DNA of 64,000 bases, taken from the NCBI GenBank assembly GCA_019636035.1, contig JAHBYI010000003.1, forward strand, positions 185,794 through 249,793. The letters run 5' to 3'. Position 1 is the stretch's first letter, and each line of letters begins with the position of its first letter. A program made the translations under genes and the position numbers. The notes under the pieces were generated by a model, which was not told where the DNA came from, made no database searches, and was given only the letters and a program-made list of their open reading frames with translations. Below are positions 51,221 to 59,904 of the stretch, piece by piece. Origin of the DNA: Candidatus Paracaedibacteraceae bacterium (lineage in GTDB: Bacteria > Pseudomonadota > Alphaproteobacteria > Paracaedibacterales > Paracaedibacteraceae).

Positions 51221-52561
51221 ATGAAAATCTCGATCATTGGTCGCCCTAATGTTGGCAAATCAACCCTCTTCAATCGTTTCGCAGGAAAACGTCTAGCATT
51301 GGTTCACGACATGCCCGGTATGACGCGTGATCGCAAAGAGGCCGATGGTAAACTTTATGATTTAAAATTTAAGATTGTTGATACAGCAGGCTTAGCAGAT
51401 CCGGATTCATCGGAACTGACTAAGCGTATGTTTGATCAAACAAAAATGGCCATCGATGAGTCTGACCTTATCCTGTTTGTCATTGATGCCCGCGAAGGAA
51501 TCACTCCTTTTGACCAAGAACTGGCCGGTATGCTCCGTCGCCAAGAAAAACCGATCATCGTCCTTGCCAATAAATGTGAAGGACGCAATGGAGAGGCCGG
51601 CTATGCCGAAGCCATGGGTCTTGCCCTTGGTGATGTTATTGCCGTCTCCGCAGAACACGGCGAAGGGTTGTACGATTTATATGAAACGATGGAACCGTTT
51701 TTTTCTGATTTTGACAAAGTAGAAGAAGAAATTGTAGCAACAGACCGCCCGATGAAATTAGCGATCGCCGGTCGCCCCAATGCAGGCAAATCAACCCTCA
51801 TTAACCGCCTGATCGGAGAAGACCGCCTCTTAACAGCCGATATGCCGGGTGTAACGCGCGATGCAATTACGGTTCAATGGTCCTATAAAGATACGCCTAT
51901 TGATTTGATTGACACGGCAGGTATGCGCCGACGCAGCCGCGTTGATCATTCCTCGGAAAGACTGGCCGTGATGGATACGCAACGATCAATTAACTTTGCA
52001 GAAGTTGTTGTCTTGGTCGTTGATTCAACCTGCCCCTTTGAAAAACAAGATCTGACTATTGCCTATGACATCGTTAATGAAGGTCGAGCCCTCGTCTTAG
52101 CTCTCAACAAGTGGGACAAGGTTGAGGATAAATCGAGGCTCCTCAAATCTATCCAAGAGAAATTAGACAATCAATTAACCCAAGTACGTGGTATTCCATG
52201 TATCCCGATTTCAGCTCAGCACGGTCGTGGCCTCGACAAACTCATGGATGCGGTCATGTTGATGTATGCAAATTGGAACTGTCGTATTTCAACGGGGCAA
52301 CTGAACAAATGGCTGAGCTATGTGGTTGAAAACCACCCTGCTCCGGCCGTCAACGGTCGTCGAATTCGCCTCAAATACATGACACAGGCGAAAACACGCC
52401 CACCGACCTTTGCTGTATTTGCATCACAGGCTAGCCAGTTACCGGACAGTTATTCTCGATACCTGATCAACAACCTACGAAAAGATTTTAAGTTGGATGG
52501 AGTGCCGATCCGTATCTTTGTTCGGGGGGGCAAAAATCCTTATGATGATAAAAAGAAATAG
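51221..52561 (+). CDS. der: GTPase Der (EngA)
   Basis: 446 residues with two tandem G domains and a C-terminal KH-like domain. G domain 1 has GRPNVGKSTLFNR, DTAGL and NKCE; G domain 2 has GRPNAGKSTLINR, DTAGM and NKWD. The KH-like end includes RLKYMTQAKTRPPTF. Der is essential for 50S ribosomal subunit assembly. All nucleotide-binding motifs are intact. Confidence 0.97.
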   Translation: MKISIIGRPNVGKSTLFNRFAGKRLALVHDMPGMTRDRKEADGKLYDLKFKIVDTAGLADPDSSELTKRMFDQTKMAIDESDLILFVIDAREGITPFDQELAGMLRRQEKPIIVLANKCEGRNGEAGYAEAMGLALGDVIAVSAEHGEGLYDLYETMEPFFSDFDKVEEEIVATDRPMKLAIAGRPNAGKSTLINRLIGEDRLLTADMPGVTRDAITVQWSYKDTPIDLIDTAGMRRRSRVDHSSERLAVMDTQRSINFAEVVVLVVDSTCPFEKQDLTIAYDIVNEGRALVLALNKWDKVEDKSRLLKSIQEKLDNQLTQVRGIPCIPISAQHGRGLDKLMDAVMLMYANWNCRISTGQLNKWLSYVVENHPAPAVNGRRIRLKYMTQAKTRPPTFAVFASQASQLPDSYSRYLINNLRKDFKLDGVPIRIFVRGGKNPYDDKKK

Positions 52562-52652
52562 TCATTCCTGTATAAGGACATGCCAAAAATTTACGCTATA
52601 ATTCCATGAAAAAAACACATACACTATTATTGTAGACCTCAAAAATGAAGGC

Positions 52653-53852
52653 ATGATAGTGAAACGAATACTTTTTCTCTTGGCCTTTGTTTGTTCCTTT
52701 GATCACCTGTCTAGCCACGAACCCGAAACGCTCCCCCCGGATTACACAGAAATTATACCAACAGAAATATTTTGCCAAATCTTTGGTTATCTTGATCAGG
52801 ATGATCTCATCAGCCTGACAACTGTCTGTAAAACCTTTCGTAGCATCGCTTGTGACAAAACATTATTAGGGATGAGAACGCCCGTATCAATCATACCAGG
52901 ACAAGGTGGTATCCTCACAATTCCATCATTTTATGATACAGTTCAAATTCTGGGCAATACCCTTCCTCAATCCCTGGAGACTTGGGGACAATACCCTCAT
53001 CTCACTAATCTATCGATTGCAACAACAAGTGAATTACTCTCTTACACTCAAGTTATTCCGCACTTTCCCAACCTACAGTCCCTCTTCATACAAACATCAC
53101 AGCAACATGCCCCATCCTCTCAAAAAACGGATAAGGGCTTAATCATTGAAACACATGGATTTTCGTTCCCTAACAAACTTCCCTTTCCCATTGCACAATT
53201 AACAGCTGTGCTGTTCCAAAATAATCTTGAGTTAACACTACCGCGCCTTAAAACACTCCAACCGACCATCCTATTCGAAACAGCATTTATGCTCGACCTT
53301 GCCGCAACAAAAATATGGCGTTTAGTTGGCTGTAACAACACGCCCTCTAATCCCGAAGATGTCAGCTATATCCTGATGATGGTCACTGCCCCATGCGGAG
53401 AACGATCAGAACCTATCCTCATGGCGCGATTACAGATAATGAGAATGATTTCAGGAAAGGATATTCTATCATTTAGAACATGGGGAATATTTGATTCTAT
53501 CAAAACAGTCCTAAAATATGGTAAGAAAAACAAGGCAGTGTTAGGGCAATTAATCTCAACCCTATCAGCAATCTCCCCACCTCTACGGGTCAATTTTATC
53601 CGTTGCCTATCCCATCTAGCAACAACACCTAAAAAATTACAAGACCTTCTGCACCTAATCAACAGCACATGGATGACGGATCCTTTAAAATCATTTATTG
53701 CAATGAAGATGGCAGAGCTTATCTTATCCCAAAATCCGAATGACTTAACTCAGAGCAAACGAAAAAGTTATACCTCTGCCCTGAGATCCTATGTCTTAGC
53801 TCTTAAATCACAAGATAAAAAGCAGGCAATCTTGGCTCAACTCGAAAAATAG
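52653..53852 (+). CDS. Exported F-box protein with LRR-like region
   Basis: 399 residues. A signal peptide (ending near residue 20) is followed by a canonical F-box at about 33-72: IIPTEIFCQIFGYLDQDDL and then SLTTVCKTFRSIA, matching the eukaryotic consensus LPxEILxxIxxxL, DLxxLxxVCKxWRxLA. Downstream, LPQSLETWGQYPHLTNLSIA and the IPHFPNLQSLFIQT region resemble degenerate leucine-rich repeats, the usual F-box partner. The C-terminal 150 residues are helical and unassigned. F-box proteins recruit substrates to SCF ubiquitin ligases, which bacteria lack, so a role in a eukaryotic host is the natural inference. GTG 52659, seven bases after GAAGG, may be the real start. Nothing suggests an operon with der. 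Confidence 0.85.
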   Translation: MIVKRILFLLAFVCSFDHLSSHEPETLPPDYTEIIPTEIFCQIFGYLDQDDLISLTTVCKTFRSIACDKTLLGMRTPVSIIPGQGGILTIPSFYDTVQILGNTLPQSLETWGQYPHLTNLSIATTSELLSYTQVIPHFPNLQSLFIQTSQQHAPSSQKTDKGLIIETHGFSFPNKLPFPIAQLTAVLFQNNLELTLPRLKTLQPTILFETAFMLDLAATKIWRLVGCNNTPSNPEDVSYILMMVTAPCGERSEPILMARLQIMRMISGKDILSFRTWGIFDSIKTVLKYGKKNKAVLGQLISTLSAISPPLRVNFIRCLSHLATTPKKLQDLLHLINSTWMTDPLKSFIAMKMAELILSQNPNDLTQSKRKSYTSALRSYVLALKSQDKKQAILAQLEK

Positions 53853-53908
53853 AGTCGTTCTACGGTGAGCAACGAATTTAGCTGTATCAAGGTAAAATGG
53901 AACGACTA

Positions 53909-54631
53909 TTAGGCCATATACTGACCGCCATTGGCCGACAAGGTCGTCCCTGTAATAAACCCTGATTTTTCATCGGCTAAGAAAACAACGGCATTGGCTA
54001 TTTCACGAGCCTGACCTAACCGACGTACAGGAATCTGAGCGATAATCCCGTCAAGGACGGTTTCAGAAACAGCACGCACCATATCTGTATCGATATACCC
54101 TGGGGCAATCGCATTAACCGTAATTCCCTTAGTCGCACACTCAAGAGCAAGAGCTTTAGTAAAACCGATAACCCCGGCTTTTGCTGCGGAATAATTCACT
54201 TGCCCAATCTGGCCTTTTTGCCCATTAATAGAGGATATGCTGATAATTCGGCCAAAACTACGATCACGCATTCCATTAATCACACAATGAGCCATGTTAT
54301 AACAAGAGGTCAAATTCGTTGTAATAACAGCACTCCACATCTCTGGCGTTGATTTGTGCAAAAAGCCATCTCGCGTAATTCCTGCGTTATTCACGAGCAC
54401 ATCAACACGGCCATATTTTTCCTCAATGGCAGAAACGTTTATTTGGCATGCCTCATAATTTCCAACATCCCATTTCATGACATCAATCTTGTGTTTAGTC
54501 GAAAACTGTTGAGCAACAGCATCATTACCACCGTAATTCGCAACAACTGTGTATCCTTGTTCTTTCAGAGCCACGGAAATCGCAGCACCAATCCCTCGAG
54601 TTCCACCTGTAACAATCGCAACTTTCTTCAT
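53909..54631 (-). CDS. phbB: Acetoacetyl-CoA reductase
   Basis: A 240-residue short-chain dehydrogenase. It shows TGGTRGIGAAISVAL (about 8-22), VLVNNAG, the catalytic ISSINGQKGQIGQVNYSAAK (about 135-154) and KGITVNAIAPGYIDTDMV, typical of PhbB. It reduces acetoacetyl-CoA to 3-hydroxybutyryl-CoA with NADPH for polyhydroxybutyrate synthesis. ATG 54631, preceded by GAGAGG, is chosen over the upstream in-frame ATG at 54664. A close fatty-acid paralogue (FabG) is the main alternative. phaC and phbA are not in the window. Confidence 0.9.
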   Translation of the reverse strand: MKKVAIVTGGTRGIGAAISVALKEQGYTVVANYGGNDAVAQQFSTKHKIDVMKWDVGNYEACQINVSAIEEKYGRVDVLVNNAGITRDGFLHKSTPEMWSAVITTNLTSCYNMAHCVINGMRDRSFGRIISISSINGQKGQIGQVNYSAAKAGVIGFTKALALECATKGITVNAIAPGYIDTDMVRAVSETVLDGIIAQIPVRRLGQAREIANAVVFLADEKSGFITGTTLSANGGQYMA

Positions 54632-54734
54632 AACACACCTCTCGTTCTTATTTATAGAATACATGATTCTTAAAATAATACGAAAATGTTTAATAAATTC
54701 TTTGGTTTAAGTTAAAAAAGAGTAAAAAACAGGG

Positions 54735-55361
54735 TTACATGAAGATAAATTCCACCCCCAACCCCAACAGGATAACACCGCATAATCGGCTAATCCAATG
54801 GGCTTGTGAGGCAAATTTTTCACGAGTTGTCTTTCCTGTTAAACAAAAGGCAACAATGCTGAACCATATAATGGTCTCAACAAAAACAATCATTACATAA
54901 GAAACCATAACTGGTACAGGAACATCAGGTGATATGGCGACAGAAAAAAGGCTGATAAAGAACATAGCACACTTCGGGTTCAATAAATTGGTAAAGAAGC
55001 CATTCGAAAACCCCTGTCGGGCACCGATATCCTTGCGATGACGAAGGCTACCTAAATCAAGCCCCTCCTTATTTGTCATAATGCCCTTGATCCCCAAATA
55101 AATTAAATAGCCTGCTCCTAGATATTTTACAACGTTAAGGATCCAGGGATTATCATCAAGAACAACGCCTAATCCCAATAAGGTATAAATAACATGTATG
55201 ATCGCCGCTGATGCTATCCCCATTGCTGTAAACAGCGCAGTCCTGCGCGAATATAAAAGGCTGTTCTTTAACACAACAGCAAAATCCGGTCCCGGGCTTA
55301 TCAAAGCAATAAGATTGACTGTAGCAAGAGTTACAAGGCTTTGAGAAAACAGTTGGAACAC
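54735..55361 (-). CDS. LysE/RhtB-family exporter
   Basis: A 208-residue inner-membrane protein with about five or six hydrophobic segments. The N-terminus carries ALISPGPDFAVVLKNSL (about 19-35), the conserved SPGPD motif of the LysE superfamily, and GFSNGFFTNLLNPKCAMFF (about 117-135) is the second signature. The family exports amino acids or small polar metabolites by proton antiport; the substrate is unknown. The start is a GTG at 55361, nine bases after AGGAG. Confidence 0.88.
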   Translation of the reverse strand: MFQLFSQSLVTLATVNLIALISPGPDFAVVLKNSLLYSRRTALFTAMGIASAAIIHVIYTLLGLGVVLDDNPWILNVVKYLGAGYLIYLGIKGIMTNKEGLDLGSLRHRKDIGARQGFSNGFFTNLLNPKCAMFFISLFSVAISPDVPVPVMVSYVMIVFVETIIWFSIVAFCLTGKTTREKFASQAHWISRLCGVILLGLGVEFIFM

Positions 55362-55411
55362 GGATGATCACTCCTTTTTTATCTCATAAAATCATAAACA
55401 CAGAGGCAAAT

Positions 55412-56578
55412 CTAACTATTTTTTGAAGAATCGGGAAATGCAATATTCACCTGAGCACCACGGCGGATCAATCGCACACCTAACAATTCAGCAAATGGTT
55501 TTTTTCTTATAAAACTTGGCTTATAACCCGCATTCCTATCATCTAAAATCATCTTTTGAACACCGTTTTCCATGACAGGGTCTCCGTTCTCATCCAATAC
55601 AACTAAAAGTTGTCCTGAAAAAGCCCCATAACGAGCACTCAAACCACCTGTTTTCCCCAATTGAAGATCATTACGCACACAGTAAAAATCTTTATCAGTC
55701 AATTTATTGTCAGTCAACGCCTTATCCAAAAGTCTGGCAATTTGCAAAGCTTGAACATCATCTTCAGGATAAATCGTTATAAATTTCCCTCTCTGGACAT
55801 CATCACTATTAAGTCGTTCCAAAAAGGCAATCGACCCCACAATCTTATGAGCAACATTGTTTTGCGCAAGCAAGGGTAAAACAATTGATGCAACTTTTAA
55901 GGCTGTTTTTGATTGAGCGGAAACATGCAATTTCCATCCTTGCTGTAAAGTTGGTTCTTTATCGGGATCGCTTTTCTTTCGGATTAACGTAACAAAACTA
56001 TGGAGAGGCATATTAAAAAGTCGCGTTGTGAACTCGTCATAAGTCTTAACCCCTTCAAACAAAATCGCAATAGCACTTGGATTATAATTCAGCCAGACTT
56101 CGCGGCATTTCTCATGATCTAAGTCACCCTCTTTCATAAAAAAAGCATCAAACATCCTGTATTCATGTTTCTTACTTAAGATCGTGTATTGAATAATTAA
56201 ATTTCGCACCTCAAATAATTGTTCCTGACCCCCATTATTTTTACTCAGGGCAAGATAACAAGCTGTCAAAGAATTAATGGTTTCATCATAAGAATATAAG
56301 TTATCCCAATTTAATTCGGAATCATCAATCTTACTCAAGCTATCCTCGAGAGTAATAGCAGCCTGTTTAACAAGGCTAACACGGTGTTGGATATCTGATA
56401 GTTTTTTTGAGGCAAGAGTTTCCGCATCACTTTGAATTTGATCCCGAATCTCCGTTATCATGCGACGATGTCCCAACAATCGTTTCGCTAGTTCCGGCGG
56501 GGTATGCCGCCCATCACTACTCAAGACAGACGTCATGCTAATAACAAGTGACAGAACACTATATCGATAAATACACAT
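55412..56578 (-). CDS. Exported protein with lanthionine-synthetase-type phospho-lyase domain
   Basis: 388 residues. A signal-peptide-like N-terminus (to about residue 21) precedes a charged helical region. The domain at about 200-365 closely follows the N-terminal lyase part of class III/IV lanthionine synthetases. It has GWKLHVSA (214-221), a Lys at 245 (AHKIV), GKFITIYPEDD (264-274), RYGAF (316-320) and DDRNAG near 346-351. Lys216, His218 and Lys245 are placed like the catalytic Lys, His and Lys of those enzymes and of the OspF/SpvC phosphothreonine lyases; the His to second Lys distance is 27. There is no kinase or cyclase domain. The inference is an exported phosphoserine/threonine lyase, possibly a host-directed effector. 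It is flanked by a LysE exporter and an ABC exporter on the same strand; no precursor peptide is seen. Confidence 0.7.
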   Translation of the reverse strand: MCIYRYSVLSLVISMTSVLSSDGRHTPPELAKRLLGHRRMITEIRDQIQSDAETLASKKLSDIQHRVSLVKQAAITLEDSLSKIDDSELNWDNLYSYDETINSLTACYLALSKNNGGQEQLFEVRNLIIQYTILSKKHEYRMFDAFFMKEGDLDHEKCREVWLNYNPSAIAILFEGVKTYDEFTTRLFNMPLHSFVTLIRKKSDPDKEPTLQQGWKLHVSAQSKTALKVASIVLPLLAQNNVAHKIVGSIAFLERLNSDDVQRGKFITIYPEDDVQALQIARLLDKALTDNKLTDKDFYCVRNDLQLGKTGGLSARYGAFSGQLLVVLDENGDPVMENGVQKMILDDRNAGYKPSFIRKKPFAELLGVRLIRRGAQVNIAFPDSSKNS

Positions 56579-56675
56579 ATTTTTATTATTTAACTTTTAT
56601 TATCTATGATTAAACATAAGGCAATTAGACAAATAAATCAATCAGACATACATCATCACTCCGGATCATTCAAGA

Positions 56676-58436
56676 TCATTCTGGCAGGAAACCACCAACC
56701 TGATGACTCCATAATTGTTGATAAAGCCCCTCCTCTTTCAACAATTCATCATGTGCCCCATCCTGAATAATCTGCCCCTTATCAAAAACAAGAATGCGAT
56801 CCATTTGCAATAACGTTGACAATCGGTGAGCAACGACAATCGTCGTTTTACCCTGCATGGCTTGCCACAATGAATCTTGAATATAAGATTCTGTTAGCGA
56901 ATCAAGCTGAGATGTTGCTTCATCAAGAATCAAAATTGGAGCATCTTTCAAAATAGCTCGAGCAATCGCAATCCGTTGCCGCTGCCCGCCTGATAACTTA
57001 ATCCCTCGCTCACCAACCGTAGATTGATAACCTTCCGCAATTTTGGAAATAAATTCATGAGCATGGGCTTTTTTAGCAGCCTCAATAACAGCTCTTTCCG
57101 TTGCATCAGGTTGACCGTAACGAATATTATCCAAGAGCGTTCGATGGAAAAGTGATGGTTCCTGAGGAATCATGGCAATGGACTGATAGAGAGATTCTAG
57201 CGTTACAGCACGTAAGGATTGCCCATCAATAGCAATATCGCCCGCCGTCACATCATAGAGACGCAAAATCAAATTTACAAAGCTTGATTTACCACTTCCG
57301 GAATACCCAACTAACCCAATTTTTTGCCCGCCTTGGATCATCACCGTCAAATCCTTAAACAACGGATCTTTATGGTTATAACAAAATGTCACCTTGTCAA
57401 AGGCGATAGATCCACAATCGATTATCAGTGGTTTTGCACCCACAGAATCCTGAATTTCAAGGGGCTCTAAAACCACTCTCAGTGCTTGGGAAATTTTACC
57501 ATAAAACTTGGTAAATTGAGAAAACTCACGCGTGAGTTGCCACAAAATATCAACCATGGCGACATTCAAGGTAATAACCAAGGCAAAATCACCAACCGTA
57601 ATCAATCCCAAATCTCGTTTTTTAAGCAAGAAATAGATGTTAACAGCTAAGGTAAAAACAAAGGAATAACCATAAAAAAACCAAACCCAAAAATAGTTCC
57701 AATTCAGACGTTTTTCTGATTGCACAGCAGATTCAAAACTGTCAGATATATAATCATATTCATACCGTTTACGCGCAAACAACCGTAAAGCCATAACATT
57801 AGACAGAACGTCGACAACACGTCCTGTAATTGTTGATCCATGTTCTGACCAAGCGTCTGCTAATCGAGTTAGTCGACCAGAGAGAACAATCGACAATCCC
57901 GAGAAAAAAATGGTCCACCCTAACATTAATCCCGCAAAAATCGGTGCAACTTGCCATAAGGTAAAAACAGCAACCACCAACATCAAAAAATGACTGAGAA
58001 ACCGATCACTAAGGATTTGAATCATATCAGGAACATGAGTGGTCAAGTCATTAATCTTATTGGCTAAACTCCCGGCAAACTGATTCTGGAAAAAGGGGTG
58101 ACTTTGACTTAAAAGATTAGAAAGATACTTTTGCCCAATATATTTGCGCATCTCCGGAATCATTTTAATTGCCACAAAATAATCATATCCGCGAAAAACT
58201 GTGGACATCGTAAATGATAACAGAATAAACAGGATCGCCGGCACCCCCACCGACGTGTAAGCACTTATACTTTGGTCTGCAATACCGTCGATAATAAGTT
58301 TTTGCAGATAGGGATGCAAAGAAAAGTCTATAGCCCAAACACTAGCAACCAGAACCATAAAGGCAATTGACATTTTAAACTGACGCGCGGCATCCACAAC
58401 GCAAAGCAACACGTGCTTTACCGTAATATTCATCAT
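56676..58436 (-). CDS. ABC exporter (fused permease-ATPase)
   Basis: A 586-residue half-transporter. Six membrane segments span about 15-310. The nucleotide-binding domain shows Walker A GYSGSGKSSFVNLILRLYD (about 375-393), Q-loop IPQEPSLFHRTLLDNI, signature LSGGQRQRIAIARAIL, Walker B ILILDEATSQLD and switch VAHRLST. All ATPase motifs are intact. It resembles MsbA/lipid-type and multidrug exporters; the substrate cannot be told. It is transcribed in the same direction as the lyase-domain gene 97 bp downstream. Confidence 0.93.
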   Translation of the reverse strand: MMNITVKHVLLCVVDAARQFKMSIAFMVLVASVWAIDFSLHPYLQKLIIDGIADQSISAYTSVGVPAILFILLSFTMSTVFRGYDYFVAIKMIPEMRKYIGQKYLSNLLSQSHPFFQNQFAGSLANKINDLTTHVPDMIQILSDRFLSHFLMLVVAVFTLWQVAPIFAGLMLGWTIFFSGLSIVLSGRLTRLADAWSEHGSTITGRVVDVLSNVMALRLFARKRYEYDYISDSFESAVQSEKRLNWNYFWVWFFYGYSFVFTLAVNIYFLLKKRDLGLITVGDFALVITLNVAMVDILWQLTREFSQFTKFYGKISQALRVVLEPLEIQDSVGAKPLIIDCGSIAFDKVTFCYNHKDPLFKDLTVMIQGGQKIGLVGYSGSGKSSFVNLILRLYDVTAGDIAIDGQSLRAVTLESLYQSIAMIPQEPSLFHRTLLDNIRYGQPDATERAVIEAAKKAHAHEFISKIAEGYQSTVGERGIKLSGGQRQRIAIARAILKDAPILILDEATSQLDSLTESYIQDSLWQAMQGKTTIVVAHRLSTLLQMDRILVFDKGQIIQDGAHDELLKEEGLYQQLWSHQVGGFLPE

Positions 58437-58608
58437 AGCAATACTCCATAGACAATAAAAATGGTTAACTTGGGAATATTTTATAGAGGAAAGCGTGCTC
58501 TCTTTATTGGGAATTGGGTCTTGTAGGACAACACTAGCAGAACATTATATTCTTTGGCAAGAAATTATTTTCAACACTATAGTTATTCCGGTTGATTGTT
58601 AAACAAGG

Positions 58609-58655
58609 AATGAGGAACGAAGCGTACCTAAAAAGTAGGTGAGCGACGAATGACG
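58609..58655. repeat. Short palindromic intergenic element
   Basis: ACCTA (58626-58630) and TAGGT (58636-58640) form a small hairpin flanked by related purine-rich arms (GAATGAGGAACGAAGCG on the left, GAGCGACGAATGACGC on the right). The arms contain the shared pattern GA(G/A)CGA. It resembles dispersed palindromic elements seen in some intracellular alphaproteobacteria, but only one copy lies here. The rest of 58437-58655 has no gene. Confidence 0.35.
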
Positions 58656-59438
58656 CTATTGAAAGAGGTTATGCTTGTTTATTAAATCAGCAACAGCAGG
58701 ACTGATCACATTGTCCAAGGTTTTTCCTTCTTTCAACATGGCTTTGATTTTTGAAGAAGACACATCCGGATAAGGTGTTTCCAAAACATCCAGAATAATC
58801 CTTCTTGCAAAGTGCCCTTTTAGAGGGGCTAAAATATCACCCTGTCGCTGAGCAATAATAAAAGAGGTCACAGGGAGTGCCATGATCCCGCCAATTGTAT
58901 TTTCTTTATATTTTTCAGAAATTTTTATCCCTTGCATAAAAACAGTGGCGTTCTTCTTGAACTCAGGCTTAAGCGAATCGAGGGCAACATCAGAGCCAAT
59001 AATCCCTATATAGCTAGCGCCGGCAAATCTGTTCATGACCGTTGGTTTACCTGAAATAGTCACCCGCGGATTATCCACTGCCAAAGCATTCTGGAGTTCA
59101 GCCGGGCTAAGCTTCGTCACAATAACATGAGGATTATGCTTAAATGCTGCAAAAATCATCTCTAAGCGAATCTTAACATCCGTTCTATTTTTATAAGTAT
59201 CCCCACCCCAAGCAGGACAAACAATCACATAATCGCATAGCTTGCGGTCAATAACTGACTTAACAACACCTTCATGCCCCAGATGCAAAGGATCAAATGA
59301 GCCGATATAATAGCCTATTTTTTTATGAGACAGAGTCGACTCAAGTTGATGGTCTTGGATCAAGTCTTCTAAGATAAGAGCCTGCGCAAACATTGAACAC
59401 CTCCAAAACAGAGCGAGAACCATAAGTTTAATGATCAT
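58656..59438 (-). CDS. Exported NadD/CoaD-like nucleotidylyltransferase
   Basis: About 260 residues from ATG 59438 (a TTG at 59453 is a longer option). A signal peptide is apparent (MIIKLMVLALFWRCSMFAQA). The mature domain has the nucleotidyltransferase signature GSFDPLHLGH, with the two catalytic His of the H-x-G-H motif. It also has a C-terminal SSSKIKAMLKEGKTLDNVI, close to the ISSTxIR motif of nicotinate-nucleotide adenylyltransferases. This superfamily joins an NTP to a phosphorylated substrate (NAD, CoA or CDP-lipid synthesis) and is normally cytosolic. An exported member is unusual. Its substrate is not assignable from sequence. Confidence 0.8.
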   Translation of the reverse strand: MIIKLMVLALFWRCSMFAQALILEDLIQDHQLESTLSHKKIGYYIGSFDPLHLGHEGVVKSVIDRKLCDYVIVCPAWGGDTYKNRTDVKIRLEMIFAAFKHNPHVIVTKLSPAELQNALAVDNPRVTISGKPTVMNRFAGASYIGIIGSDVALDSLKPEFKKNATVFMQGIKISEKYKENTIGGIMALPVTSFIIAQRQGDILAPLKGHFARRIILDVLETPYPDVSSSKIKAMLKEGKTLDNVISPAVADLINKHNLFQ

Positions 59439-59594
59439 TTTATATCTACCCAATTAGTATAATCTATAGCGAGAACCATTTAATTCAGCTAGGATCAACC
59501 TGTACAGTTAGTAGCTGAATTATAAGAGTCGGCTATATACTCAATCAAAGCAAGTATACACGATCCTAAGGAATTATATCTATGACTATGTCTC

Positions 59595-59678
59595 TTATTT
59601 TCCCAAATAGTCGCGAAGTTCTGCATACTTAGGATTATTAAGACAACTCTTTAGACCAAAAACAACTGCTGGGATCAT
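59595..59678 (-). pseudogene. Remnant of an unknown small gene
   Basis: A - strand frame from ATG 59678 to the stop at 59597-59595 reads MIPAVVFGLKSCLNNPKYAE and ends LRDYLGK. It looks like an authentic C-terminal tail. In another frame just upstream, MDKWISLMWTAVKI overlaps the GNAT remnant stop and could be its frameshifted beginning. No complete gene can be built. Confidence 0.35.
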
Positions 59679-59713
59679 AGATTTTGACAGCTGTCCACAT
59701 CAAACTAATCCAT

Positions 59714-59880
59714 TTATCCATTAAATAGCTCTTTCCTCATAAACAGACAGCGTGAATTATAGTTATAACCAGAACGCTCAAAATCCACAACATATCCCAA
59801 TTTCTCATAAAATGATTGAGCATCCTGAAAAGTCAACTCGAACAACTGTAGCACCCAAGACACAGTTATGATACAATCAC
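59714..59880 (-). pseudogene. Frameshifted remnant of a GNAT acetyltransferase
   Basis: The - strand frame ending at the TAA at 59716-59714 reads FQDAQSFYEKLGYVVDFERS and continues to CLFMRKELFNG, the typical C-terminal part of a GNAT N-acetyltransferase (acetyl-CoA loop and last strand). Immediately upstream, in another frame, LGATVVRVD matches the preceding GNAT strand, so a small deletion or frameshift lies near 59835. No N-terminal half exists before the cyclase gene at 59905. The 59439-59594 part of the gap has no gene. Confidence 0.55.
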
Positions 59881-59904
59881 AAAAAATTACCCAGGTTTTT
59901 TAAA

